Shown here: piece after piece, positions 32,516 through 41,275 of the stretch | How positions within the stretch are numbered: the first letter of the stretch is position 1 | Layout: each line of letters opens with the position of its first letter | Assembly: GCA_035652535.1 (NCBI GenBank) | Contig: DASRDP010000010.1 | Coordinates: 1 to 62,523 of the forward strand | Source of the DNA: Chloroflexota bacterium | GTDB taxonomy: Bacteria; Chloroflexota; UBA6077; SHYK01 | Reading direction: 5' to 3' | Length of the DNA: 62,523 nt | The notes under the pieces: model-generated | Seen by the model: only the letters and a program-made list of their open reading frames with translations | What the model was told of the DNA's origin: nothing | Database searches by the model: none | Position numbers and translations under genes: made by a program

Positions 32516-35323
32516 TCACAGCAGCTCGCCCTGCTCCGGCCGGCCACTGGCTCCCGCCAGGCGGCGGACCTCCGGCCACGCCACCACCAAGCTGTTGTAG
32601 CCGAGCGCCTCCTGGGCCCACTTCTTGCGATCGGCGGCCACGTAGAGGCGATAGGCCAGGTCGCGCGCAGCCTCGCCCAGGCCGCCCACCTGGGCGAGCA
32701 GGCGGGCCGCGGCCTGCTCGCCCCCGTCCTCCAGCCGGCGGATTAGGTGCTGGGTGACTTCCCAGATGGTCACCCGCCGATCCCTTATTGGATCCCAGTC
32801 GGCCGGCAGCTCGTCGCGCCGCAACAGCCGCACCCGGCCCTGGCGCGCCTGAACGATGCCAGCCTCGACCAGGGCGTTCAGGGCGGTGTTCTTGGCCTTG
32901 GAGAGCGTCTCCGCCACGCCGAAGGCCCCCTCGTTGGCACCGAACTGCTCGAACCAGGCCACCGCCCACCGCGTCTCGGCGTCGAACTCACCCTCCTGCT
33001 CCGCGAGCACCGCGTCGAGGGCCTCGTTGATGAGCGCCAGCGCCGTGCGGACGGGCATGGCCGAGCCGTCGGCCTCCAGCACCCGGTGGTACCTCGAGAA
33101 TACGGCCATGCCCGGCCCGATGGCGGCCTGGGCCAGGTCCACGGGCGCGATTCCCTCCCGTTGCAACATCCTCAGCGCCGGAGGGAGCTCCCGCTTCAGC
33201 TCGGCCAGGAACTCGCGGCGATTCGTGACCGGGGCCGAGTCGGGCCTGGGCCGGCAGACCAGGACGATGGATGAGGCGAGTGCGTTTGTACCACGCCCCA
33301 CGTTGCGGGTAGCGAGCTCTGAGCGGACGGGCCAGGTCCCTGTGATCACCAAGCCGGCCTTCATCAGGCCTTCGAGCATGGTTTCCCAGCCCGTTGAGGA
33401 GACCGTGGCTCCGCCGTTACGACCGCTGTCATCTTCGCTTTCGGCCTGTTTGAAGGCATAGAACGCGGTCAGCGGGTAGTCGGGATGCTGCGCATCGCGC
33501 ATGCGTTGGAAGGTGGCGGTGAGCCCCTGCTCGAAGAATTCCGCCGCCTGGTCCCGGTTGCCCACGAAGCGGTATGGGCTGGCCACCAGTTCCTCGGCTT
33601 TGGGGGTCAGCAAGGTGCCAAATAAGTCAGGGTAGAGGGCGCCGACTGACCGTCGAAGCCAGACATAAAAATAGTCTGCTAGATCCGCGTAGCCGATGTT
33701 GTCGTAGTAGGGGGGATCGGTGCACGCCAGGCGGCTTAGCGGTGCATCCACAGTCCGCCCGGCGTCCGATTGCCGGACGCTCGCCAGCACGCGACAAGGT
33801 GATCGCCCGAGGCACGTCGCCGTCCATTCGACATTGTTTACCCAGTTACCTGAGGACTCGCTGAACGGATTGCCTTCGGCAAAGTCCCACGTCATAGGGA
33901 TGGCTTGGCGGGCGAATGTCGCCCTGAGCGCTTCCATCTTCGGGCTGCTGTCCCAAGTGCATATTGTGGAACCGCGATCCGCGCTGCGGTCCAGGGCAAA
34001 CGCCAGATACGTCGCCACCGCATCTGCGTAGGCGGCCGCGCCCGCGCCGCCGTCGTTTAGGGGCACGCCATCGTCGGGCAGGCCCGCCGCGAGGGCGTCC
34101 GCGCGCGCTCGCTCGCGCGCCTCCCCCACCAGATCGCAGAACGTGGTGAGGGCCACGAGCTGGCGGGGGGTGAACGCCTCGCCCCACGTCTTCATCCCGT
34201 ACATGGGCAACCGGTCCACATCGTGACTCGGCGTCGTCACAAGTTCTTCGGGCCTCCACTTTGGCTTCGCACTGCGGGCCACTGCAACGTGGTCGCTGTC
34301 AGTTGCGACGAAAGCCCGCCCGCGTCTCGTCTCGGCAACCGTTGCCAGGGGCGTGGATCTCATGCGGCTAGCCTGCGCCTCTGACCGAACGTATGCCAGG
34401 GAGGCAGACGTGCCGCATACCAAGCACGTCGCACCCTGGCGCCCAACCGTTCCCGCCCGTGCGACCCCCTGCCCCGTCCGAACCTCGAATCGGACCGTTT
34501 TCGCTGCCCTGTCGAAGATGGGTTCTACCCAGGCCTGCTTCCCCTTCTTGGTCGAGAGCCAGAAGGAGCGCACCAGCGGCATCTCGGCGCCGCACGCCGG
34601 GTTGGGGCAGCGCACGGTGCGCGCCCAGAGCCAGGCGATCACCGTCGCCTCGCCGCCGCCCTGCTCCGGCGGCAGCTTCACCTTCGGGTAGAGGTGACCA
34701 ATACGCCGCTCGGCCTCATCGCGCATCCATTTCCCGTAGTAGCGCACGTCCTCCGCCAATCCCTGCGCGCCCCGCCAGCCGTCGGCGTGGCCGATCTTGC
34801 GCCTTGCCTCCGGGTTCACCGGCGGCTGGCCCGCGAAGCGGGGCGGGATCTCGATCAGCGCCTTCGTGATGAGCACCGCGACCGGGTTGAGGTCGCTGGC
34901 GTGCACTTCCAGCCCCAGGCGCTGCGCCTCCAGCGGGATCGATCCGCCGCCGCAGAAGGGATCCAGCACCGGCGGTGGGTTTCCGTCGGTCGCCTTCTGG
35001 ATCTCGGCCCGGGCCGCGGCGAGCACCTGCTCGTTGGTGGTGTTCTCCCACTTCACCAGCTGCTCGATGATGCGGAAGAGCCGCTGGCGCTCCGCCTCCT
35101 GAGCCTCTTCGGTGGGGAACTGCTCCGGATGGCTGGAGGGGTCATCCACGAGCGAGGCGAACAGCACCGCTCGACAGGCGGCCAGCGGCCGGCGCGCCCA
35201 CCACAAGTGCAGCGTCGAGGGGTGCCCATGTCGGATCGACTTCTCGCGGGCCGACTCGCGGTTGATCGCCTCCAGGGGCAGGGCCACCTCGATGAGCTTT
35301 TTGCGATACGGAGCGTCTTTCAC
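32516..35323 (-). CDS. DUF1156 DNA methyltransferase with zinc ribbon (defence-associated)
   Basis: 935 residues, starting at GTG 35323. The N-terminus (PLEAINRESAREKSIRHGHPS, then LHLWWARRPL) is DUF1156. Motif I for SAM binding is DPFCGGG (121-127) and the catalytic N6-adenine motif is TDPPYYD (535-541). Cys239/Cys244 and Cys300/Cys303 form a zinc ribbon inserted between them, as in COG1743 adenine-specific methylases. So it should methylate adenine in DNA, marking self, and works with the DUF499 ATPase and the SNF2-type helicase. A start 98 nt after darG suggests the same transcript. No restriction endonuclease subunit in the classic sense is visible. Confidence 0.88.
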   Translation of the reverse strand: MKDAPYRKKLIEVALPLEAINRESAREKSIRHGHPSTLHLWWARRPLAACRAVLFASLVDDPSSHPEQFPTEEAQEAERQRLFRIIEQLVKWENTTNEQVLAAARAEIQKATDGNPPPVLDPFCGGGSIPLEAQRLGLEVHASDLNPVAVLITKALIEIPPRFAGQPPVNPEARRKIGHADGWRGAQGLAEDVRYYGKWMRDEAERRIGHLYPKVKLPPEQGGGEATVIAWLWARTVRCPNPACGAEMPLVRSFWLSTKKGKQAWVEPIFDRAAKTVRFEVRTGQGVARAGTVGRQGATCLVCGTSASLAYVRSEAQASRMRSTPLATVAETRRGRAFVATDSDHVAVARSAKPKWRPEELVTTPSHDVDRLPMYGMKTWGEAFTPRQLVALTTFCDLVGEARERARADALAAGLPDDGVPLNDGGAGAAAYADAVATYLAFALDRSADRGSTICTWDSSPKMEALRATFARQAIPMTWDFAEGNPFSESSGNWVNNVEWTATCLGRSPCRVLASVRQSDAGRTVDAPLSRLACTDPPYYDNIGYADLADYFYVWLRRSVGALYPDLFGTLLTPKAEELVASPYRFVGNRDQAAEFFEQGLTATFQRMRDAQHPDYPLTAFYAFKQAESEDDSGRNGGATVSSTGWETMLEGLMKAGLVITGTWPVRSELATRNVGRGTNALASSIVLVCRPRPDSAPVTNRREFLAELKRELPPALRMLQREGIAPVDLAQAAIGPGMAVFSRYHRVLEADGSAMPVRTALALINEALDAVLAEQEGEFDAETRWAVAWFEQFGANEGAFGVAETLSKAKNTALNALVEAGIVQARQGRVRLLRRDELPADWDPIRDRRVTIWEVTQHLIRRLEDGGEQAAARLLAQVGGLGEAARDLAYRLYVAADRKKWAQEALGYNSLVVAWPEVRRLAGASGRPEQGELL

Positions 35324-35421
35324 AACACCCCCACTGCCTGCTTCACATGCGGCTGGGTTCTCGAGCGCGCCCGAAAATGTCCCTTGAGCGCGCGCTACTG
35401 AACATCAGGCGGCCCGAACCC

Positions 35422-36531
35422 TCAGGCAACATTCCGCTCGTTGAAGGGCAAAGGCAAATCTTCGCTTGGCTCCAACTCGAGCCAGCCAATCAGGTTGAGG
35501 CTGCGGATCGCTTCGGCAAACTTTGTGTTCTGGATGGGTGGTCTCCGTCGCTGCTTCCACTCGGCAGCAGCCCTTAAAACCTCCATCTCCGAGTGCTTGC
35601 GTCCATCTGCCGCGAGCTCGCGCGCCGCAAAGTGGACTGTGGCAGCGACCTCAGCTTGCTGGGTTCTCATTCGTAGGAAAAGATCGGTTAGTCGGTCGAT
35701 CGCGCCGCTCCATGCGGCCAATTGAGCCTGGAAGGCCACCTGCGCGTCCCCGAAGGTGGGGCCGGGGACAATGGTGAAAGCGCGGCCTCGCTGCTCCTCT
35801 CTTATCAGCCCGTTGTTAACCAGCCGAGAAGTCACCCGCTTCAGCTCGGGCGCGAATGGGCCGTAGCTGCCACGCACATGGGTCAGTCCAGTCGGGACCC
35901 CAGCTTCCGACGCGAAGTAAGCAATCTTTTGGAACATAGTTCGGCCAATGGGCCAGTGATACGGCTCCTGCTCAATTCGATCTACCACAGCGACAAGCGC
36001 AACCCATGTGGGCTGAATCCTGGGAGCCTGTAGCATAGCGTGCGCGCCGTCGTCAGACAGGAAGCTCAATTGGAGCTGATCGTCTGGAGTGCCATACGGT
36101 GCGTAAACCTCGACCGGTATGTCCAGCCGGCTGAGGTGGCGAAACAGTGTTGGCCCAACAACTTCCCACTCAAGTTGCCCTTGCCCACATCCAAGGGGGG
36201 GCACCGCTAGTGACGTAATGCCCCACTCCCGGTAGTGCTGCTCCAGGTACTCCAGGCCAGCGACGATGTCGCTCAGGCGGGACACAGCGCGCCAGTGGTC
36301 CTTGGTGGCGAAGTTAAGTACCCAGGGCAATTCCCTGCGCCGATACAGGTACGGCCTTCCCAGCCGAACTTCGCGCCGGGCGCAGCGCTCCACGTAGTCT
36401 TGGAACATCTCTGGAAAGCGCTTCTTGAATTCCAGCGCGATGCCTTTGCCCATCACTCCAACGCAATTCACCGTGTTGACAAGCGTCTGAGCGCTTGAGT
36501 CGAGGATGTTTCCCACACGAGTTGTTATCAT
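35422..36531 (-). CDS. darG: DarG-type macrodomain antitoxin (DNA ADP-ribosylglycohydrolase)
   Basis: 369 residues. The N-terminal ~150 form a macrodomain: ITTRVGNILDSSAQTLVNTVNCVGVMGKGIALEFKKRF is split over residues 2-39, with the ADP-ribose motifs NTVNC and GVMGKG, then PPLGCGQG near 110. The remaining ~210 residues match the DarG C-terminal region that binds DarT. It removes ADP-ribose from DNA thymidines placed by DarT. ATG 36531 is chosen because GAGGGA lies 6 nt upstream and it lies 13 nt after darT; the longer frame starts inside darT. The antitoxin follows the toxin in the operon, as is usual for this pair. Confidence 0.88.
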   Translation of the reverse strand: MITTRVGNILDSSAQTLVNTVNCVGVMGKGIALEFKKRFPEMFQDYVERCARREVRLGRPYLYRRRELPWVLNFATKDHWRAVSRLSDIVAGLEYLEQHYREWGITSLAVPPLGCGQGQLEWEVVGPTLFRHLSRLDIPVEVYAPYGTPDDQLQLSFLSDDGAHAMLQAPRIQPTWVALVAVVDRIEQEPYHWPIGRTMFQKIAYFASEAGVPTGLTHVRGSYGPFAPELKRVTSRLVNNGLIREEQRGRAFTIVPGPTFGDAQVAFQAQLAAWSGAIDRLTDLFLRMRTQQAEVAATVHFAARELAADGRKHSEMEVLRAAAEWKQRRRPPIQNTKFAEAIRSLNLIGWLELEPSEDLPLPFNERNVA

Positions 36532-36544
36532 GGCAGTCCCTCGC

Positions 36545-37144
36545 TCATCTGAAGAACAGATCACTCTTCACTTCGATCGGGATGTCGGGCGCGACTGATG
36601 CGACCGCCTGCGCTCCATCCTGCGTCGGGACGTAGATGCCCAGGATGTGTTGGGCAGGCACAACATCGGGAACCAGAACCTCGGCACACATGGCGGCTTT
36701 GTGACGCCACTCAGCGATCTGGTCTTCGGGATGGGTCCAGTAGCGGGCGAAAACGTAATCGCGATCTAACAGTGGCAGGCCAGCACTCGGCGGGCTAAAC
36801 CGAGCATGGCCGCTCGCCGCGTTTTGGTCAGTGACCACCACCCCCGGCAAATCCAGCACGTCCGGCGAGATCCGGAGCACGCACAGCTGGGTGCTGTTCG
36901 GCCCCATGCTCAGCGCATACATCATGGGGTTCCGAGCGTTGATGTAGAGATTGGCGTACTGGTGCAATCGTCGGCCGCCGGCCACAACCACCCCCGCCCG
37001 GATTTGCTGCACAACTGGATCTGCCATAGATGCGTGCTCGAGGTTCGTAGCCCGGGTATGGGAGAGAACCCCGCTTTGAAGGATGCTGGGCAGATTCTCC
37101 ACGTGCTGGATGTTATGCAGCTCGCCAATCTCATCGCGCTGCAA
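36545..37144 (-). CDS. darT: DarT-type DNA thymidine ADP-ribosyltransferase toxin
   Basis: 199 residues (DUF4433). The NAD-binding start LHNIQHVENLPSIL and the segment QYANLYINARNPMMYAL (62-78) are hallmark DarT features, with Arg71 and Glu155 (MCAEVLVP) as the probable catalytic glutamate. DarT transfers ADP-ribose from NAD+ to thymidine in single-stranded DNA and blocks replication; this is an established anti-phage mechanism. The only standard start is TTG 37144, which overlaps the helicase stop by 14 nt, so its translation is coupled to the helicase. It lies 13 nt before darG. Confidence 0.9.
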   Translation of the reverse strand: MQRDEIGELHNIQHVENLPSILQSGVLSHTRATNLEHASMADPVVQQIRAGVVVAGGRRLHQYANLYINARNPMMYALSMGPNSTQLCVLRISPDVLDLPGVVVTDQNAASGHARFSPPSAGLPLLDRDYVFARYWTHPEDQIAEWRHKAAMCAEVLVPDVVPAQHILGIYVPTQDGAQAVASVAPDIPIEVKSDLFFR

Positions 37145-40100
37145 CCTGCCCCCCGGAATCCGAGCTCACGGGATCCCGGGCTGGGAAGGGCACGTCCAGC
37201 GCCGAAGGATCCTCTGCCCGAGCCAGCATCTCTCCCAAGTCGTAATTGACACTCGTCACACCGAAATCCGGCTCGCGCCCGAACGGTTGGCGCACGTACC
37301 AGGGGCGGCCGTCGTCCCCGTCCACCTCGACGATCGCCAGAATGTAGTCATCCGGCTTGTTCAGCCCGGTGAGGATCTCGTTCTTGGTCACCGTCACGGT
37401 CCGCGCGCCGGCGACTCTTCCCTTGACCTCGATGAATCGCAGCCGCCCGGTGCCCGGCACGTGGGACTCCACGTCGTACCCCCGCTTCTCGGAGGAGACG
37501 TCCACCGGCTGGAAACCGAGGCGCCGTTCGGTCTCCAGCACGACCTCCAGCGCAAGGCGCTCGATGCGGGCCGTCTCCTGGGCCTGGTGGCCCAGATCGT
37601 CGGGGCCGGCTCCCGCGCTCAGTCTGGCGACCAGTCCAGCCGGGACCACCAGCGCACCGCCGACGACGACGGGTGGCAACGGCGAGAGCTGCCTCTCCTG
37701 CTGCAGCTCCTCCATGCGTCGCTGAAGGCGCACTTCCAGCTCGTCGGCCCGCTGGCGAGCACGGGCGGAGTTGAGGCGCGGCGTTCGGCCTGCCTCTTCC
37801 TGGGCCCGCAGGTCCGCGGCGCGATGGTCCCAGTACGCGATCTCCTTGGTCAGGCGGTCCTTGACGGCCGCCACGGTACGATCAACCAGCTCTTCCTTCC
37901 TGGCGCGGACTTCGCTCAGGTGCCGGGGAACCAGCTCCGATACTGCGTACTCCATTGCCATCGCTTCGAGATCCGTTCGCGTCCACGCGCTGGACAGCTC
38001 GGACTCCAGCATGCGACGCTCATCATCGGTGATGGGGCGGTAGTCGAGATAGGGCGCGTATCCCGCCGAGCGCCCCTGGCCCGTCGAATCGATCTCGACG
38101 AACTGCAGCTGACGGGAAACGACGCGTCGGTTGCCGGCGCGATCGGTCCGCGCGTCCTGGATGGCGTGCTCGAGATAGAGCAGCACACGAGGGGCATCGC
38201 CGTCATCGTCGGGATCGACCAGGATCGCTCCATTCTTCAGGAGGTCGCGATAGCGTTCGAGGACGAGATCGATCGTAGCGTCGAGCAGGGGGTGGCCAGG
38301 GCACACGAACGACGCGAGCGCCTTCCCGGGAACGCTGATGAGGTCCTTCTCGAAGGTGATCCGCTCGTAGCGCTGGAGGACCGGTTCCCCGACGCCCACG
38401 AGGCGGTCGCGGCTTCGGATGACCGCCGGCACGTGGGTGATCTCGAATCGACGGGGCTCCCGCTCCCGGATCGTGCCGCCGAGCAGGCGGAAGGCTTCGA
38501 TGAAGAAGGCAGCTATGAAATGGGGCTGGAGCCGGCGGGCTGCGGCGCGCTCCATGTCCTCACGAATGCGGCGCACCTGGCTGGCGTCCATCGCATCGCG
38601 GGCCAGCGCTCGCTCCTCGAGGAGGTCCCGCAGGTGGTCGCGGTCGAGGGCTCCCTCGACCGCCAGACGCAACCGATCGCGAACCTCGGGCTGGTCTCCA
38701 TAGCGGATCGCCTCGATCAGCAGCTCGCGAAGGGGCCGCTCGTCGAACACCTTCCCGAGAACGTCGAACACCTGGCCGCCCAGAGCAGCTCGCTCGGCTT
38801 CCAGCTTTCTGAACAGGGCCAGGAAGATCTCCCCTTCGCGGGTGCCGTCGGCGACCAGGTTCCACATGTGGCAGACCTCGGTCTGGCCAATGCGGTGGAT
38901 GCGCCCAAACCGCTGCTCGATCCGGTTGGGGTTCCAGGGCAGGTCGTAGTTGACGAGCAAATGGGCGCGTTGGAGGTTGATGCCCTCGCCGGCCGCGTCG
39001 GTCGCCACCAGGATCTGGACCTCCTTGTCCTGGGTGAAGGCCTCCTGCACCTTTCGCCGCTCCTCCCGCCCCAGGCCGCCGTGGATGATCACGACCGACC
39101 CCGGGGAGCCGAGCAACGTCGTTATCCGCTCCGCGAGATAATGGAGCGTGTCCCGGTGCTCGGTGAAGATGATCAGCTTGCGTCTCGCCCCGCCCGCATC
39201 GAACATGTCCTCACGTCTCTGGAGCAGCGCCGACAGCTCCTCCCACTTCCGATCGGTGCCGCTGCGCCGCACTCCGTCGGCAAGCTGCTCCAGGCGCTTC
39301 AGCGCAGCGATCTCCAGCTCCAGCTCGGCGATCGTGCGGGCGGCCGTGGCCTGGTCGAGGATCTCCTGCTCCAGCTGCTCGCGCTCCGCGCTCGGCGCCT
39401 CCTCGTCGATCTCCAGCAGGTCTTCCGTGTCAATGCCAGCAGCCGGCAGATCGCGAAAGGCCTCCTGGCCGCGGCGGTGGATCTGCTCCTCTCGCAGCCG
39501 ACGCTCCAGGCGTTCCCGACGGCGGCGCAAAGACTGATAGATGGCTTCGGGTGAGGACGCGAGGCGGCGCTGAAGGATCGTGAGCGCGAAGCCCACCACG
39601 GTGCCGCGGCGGGACTCGCCCTCCCGCGCCAGTCGGTCGGCCCGATTCATCTCCTCGCGCACGTAGTCCGTGACCTGGGCGTAGAGGGCCAGCTCCCCGG
39701 GCGATGGGGTGTAGGACACGGTGTTGGCGTAGCGCTCGGGAAACAGCGGCGTCTCGTCGAACCGGAGGAGCTGCTCCTTGACCAGTCGGCGCATGAGATC
39801 CGAGGTATCCACTTGGTGGACGCCGTCCCGGAAACGGCCCTCGAAGCGGTCGCCATCCAGCAGCGCCAGGAACAGCTGGAACTCCTCCTCCTTACCGTTG
39901 TGGGGCGTGGCGGTCATGAGGAGGAAGTGGCGGGTCAGCTTGGATAACAGCTGCCCGAGCTGGTAGCGCTTGGTGTACTTGACCTCTCCACCGAAGAAGC
40001 TGGCCGACATCTTGTGCGCTTCGTCGCACACGATCAGGTCCCAGTCGGTCTGCTCTAGCTTGGCCTGCAGCTCTTCATTGCGGCTGAGGTGATCCAGGCG

Positions 40101-40712
40101 CCCGATGATGAGGTCCATCTCGGCGAACGGATTCCCGCTCCGAGAGGACTCGATCTTGTCCCGGGTGAGGATCTCGAACGGTAATTGGAACCGTCGGTAC
40201 AGCTCGTCCTGCCACTGGTCCACCAGCCCGCCCGGACAAACGATGAGGCAGCGGCGGAGATCACCTCGGACGAGGAGCTCCTTGATCAGCAGGCCCGCCA
40301 TGACGGTCTTCCCGGCTCCTGGGTCATCGGCAAGCAGGTAGCGGAGTGGCTGGCGAGGCAACATCTCGCCATAGACGGCCGTTATCTGGTGAGGAAGGGG
40401 GTCGATGAGGGAGGTGTGGACGGCGAGCAGGGGGTCGAAGAGATAGGCGAGGCGAATCCGGTGGGCCTCGGAGGCGAGGCGGAAGCGCGCTCCGTCGGCG
40501 TCGAAGCTCCACGCGGCCCCCGCCTCAATGACCTCGAGGCTGGGCTCCCGGTCCCGGTAGAGGAGCTCATGGCCAAGCCGGCCGCCGATGTCCTTGTAGG
40601 TCAGCTCGACTACCGAATCGCCATGCCACGTGACATCCACGACGCCCACGGGACCGTCGGGCAAGACGCCCCTGACCCGGGCTCCCCGCGTCAGCTCTTC
40701 GAGCCGCGCCAC
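37131..40712 (-). CDS. SNF2-type DEAD/DEAH helicase with C-terminal DUF3883 (defence-associated)
   Basis: About 1193 residues. Walker A is DDPGAGKT (129-136), the DEAH box CDEAH (229-233) and motif III LLMTATPH (264-271); the second RecA lobe holds the KLIIFTEHRDT strand, NYDLPWNP and a motif VI of type QRFGRIHRIGQ. The last 130 residues are DUF3883, with Asp1080 then Glu1095-x-Lys1097 (GYDVES, FIEVKGR) giving a PD-(D/E)xK-like nuclease core. So the protein may unwind and also cut DNA. GTG 40712 is the start (GGGGGAG 8 nt upstream); a much longer frame is not supported. It heads the operon that continues with DarT and DarG. Confidence 0.9.
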   Translation of the reverse strand: MARLEELTRGARVRGVLPDGPVGVVDVTWHGDSVVELTYKDIGGRLGHELLYRDREPSLEVIEAGAAWSFDADGARFRLASEAHRIRLAYLFDPLLAVHTSLIDPLPHQITAVYGEMLPRQPLRYLLADDPGAGKTVMAGLLIKELLVRGDLRRCLIVCPGGLVDQWQDELYRRFQLPFEILTRDKIESSRSGNPFAEMDLIIGRLDHLSRNEELQAKLEQTDWDLIVCDEAHKMSASFFGGEVKYTKRYQLGQLLSKLTRHFLLMTATPHNGKEEEFQLFLALLDGDRFEGRFRDGVHQVDTSDLMRRLVKEQLLRFDETPLFPERYANTVSYTPSPGELALYAQVTDYVREEMNRADRLAREGESRRGTVVGFALTILQRRLASSPEAIYQSLRRRRERLERRLREEQIHRRGQEAFRDLPAAGIDTEDLLEIDEEAPSAEREQLEQEILDQATAARTIAELELEIAALKRLEQLADGVRRSGTDRKWEELSALLQRREDMFDAGGARRKLIIFTEHRDTLHYLAERITTLLGSPGSVVIIHGGLGREERRKVQEAFTQDKEVQILVATDAAGEGINLQRAHLLVNYDLPWNPNRIEQRFGRIHRIGQTEVCHMWNLVADGTREGEIFLALFRKLEAERAALGGQVFDVLGKVFDERPLRELLIEAIRYGDQPEVRDRLRLAVEGALDRDHLRDLLEERALARDAMDASQVRRIREDMERAAARRLQPHFIAAFFIEAFRLLGGTIREREPRRFEITHVPAVIRSRDRLVGVGEPVLQRYERITFEKDLISVPGKALASFVCPGHPLLDATIDLVLERYRDLLKNGAILVDPDDDGDAPRVLLYLEHAIQDARTDRAGNRRVVSRQLQFVEIDSTGQGRSAGYAPYLDYRPITDDERRMLESELSSAWTRTDLEAMAMEYAVSELVPRHLSEVRARKEELVDRTVAAVKDRLTKEIAYWDHRAADLRAQEEAGRTPRLNSARARQRADELEVRLQRRMEELQQERQLSPLPPVVVGGALVVPAGLVARLSAGAGPDDLGHQAQETARIERLALEVVLETERRLGFQPVDVSSEKRGYDVESHVPGTGRLRFIEVKGRVAGARTVTVTKNEILTGLNKPDDYILAIVEVDGDDGRPWYVRQPFGREPDFGVTSVNYDLGEMLARAEDPSALDVPFPARDPVSSDSGGQVAAR

Positions 40713-40792
40713 AGATCGGCTCCCCCAAAAACGGTGAACGGGCCCAATGCACCAGAGCTCATGAATCCAGGAAGGGACAGTACAGAACGCAT

Positions 40793-40822
40793 ATTCTACT
40801 CGCCGACGAACCCCGCTGCCAG
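40793..40822 (-). promoter_or_regulatory. Candidate promoter of the helicase-DarT-DarG-DUF1156 operon
   Basis: Read on the minus strand, CTGGCA (40822-40817) and TAGAAT (40798-40793) are separated by 18 bp, an acceptable match to a housekeeping promoter, 81 nt before the helicase GTG. Four and five of six bases fit the consensus. This is a sequence match only. Confidence 0.4.
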
Positions 40823-40864
40823 CCGTCGTGCGTGGTTGATCGTTCTGGTCCTCTCTCGGCGTCG

Positions 40865-41275
40865 TTAGTTGAAGGCCAGGTCGAGGTGCCAGCGCATTGC
40901 CTCGAGCTGTTCGAAGGAATACGAGGGCACGACGAGCGATCCGACCGCCAGCTCGTAGAGCTGTGCCCGCGGCACGTTCGCGCGAAAGACCACGCGGCAC
41001 GGCGAATCGTCCTCGGATGCCCCCGCCGGGAGGTCCATCGTCACGTCGCCGATGAGGGTGTTGACCTCGTTCCGGATCGTCACGTCGGTGTGGAGCAGCG
41101 CGTACGGGTTGCCGCAGGTGGGGGTGGTGACGGTCCCGGTCAGCGTGTAGACCGGGGGCGTGGTCGGAGCGGCCACGGGCGTCGCGCGCGGACCGCCGGC
41201 CCCCGGCGCCGTGCACCCGATGCACGTCAGGAGCGCCAGAACCGCGGCTCGCGCCCCGGTCGGCGCCCTGATCAG
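40865..41275 (-). CDS. Putative lipoprotein, non-canonical start likely
   Basis: About 136 residues. A hydrophobic stretch ending in CIGC (lipobox with Cys) gives a signal for lipidation, then a Pro/Thr-rich linker and a domain with TLTGTVTTPTC, VTIRNEVNTLIGDVTMDLP and CRVVFRANVPRAQLYELAV. The fold looks like a small beta-sandwich; no family recognised. No ATG, GTG or TTG gives a sensible signal peptide, so CTG 41275 (GGGAG 5 nt upstream, overlapping the permease stop) is the best start, though uncertain. It is the last gene after the ABC exporter genes and may be its accessory lipoprotein. Confidence 0.5.
   Translation of the reverse strand: MIRAPTGARAAVLALLTCIGCTAPGAGGPRATPVAAPTTPPVYTLTGTVTTPTCGNPYALLHTDVTIRNEVNTLIGDVTMDLPAGASEDDSPCRVVFRANVPRAQLYELAVGSLVVPSYSFEQLEAMRWHLDLAFN

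Noticed and set aside
37083-39554. 823-residue open frame on the plus strand
   Set aside because: It lies antisense to the helicase, whose motifs are all intact on the other strand. Codon bias of GC-rich DNA creates long antisense frames.
28422-40822. Complete BREX or DISARM system
   Set aside because: No PglZ, BrxC, PglX, DrmB or phospholipase D-like DrmC gene is found. The locus shares only a helicase and a methyltransferase with those systems.
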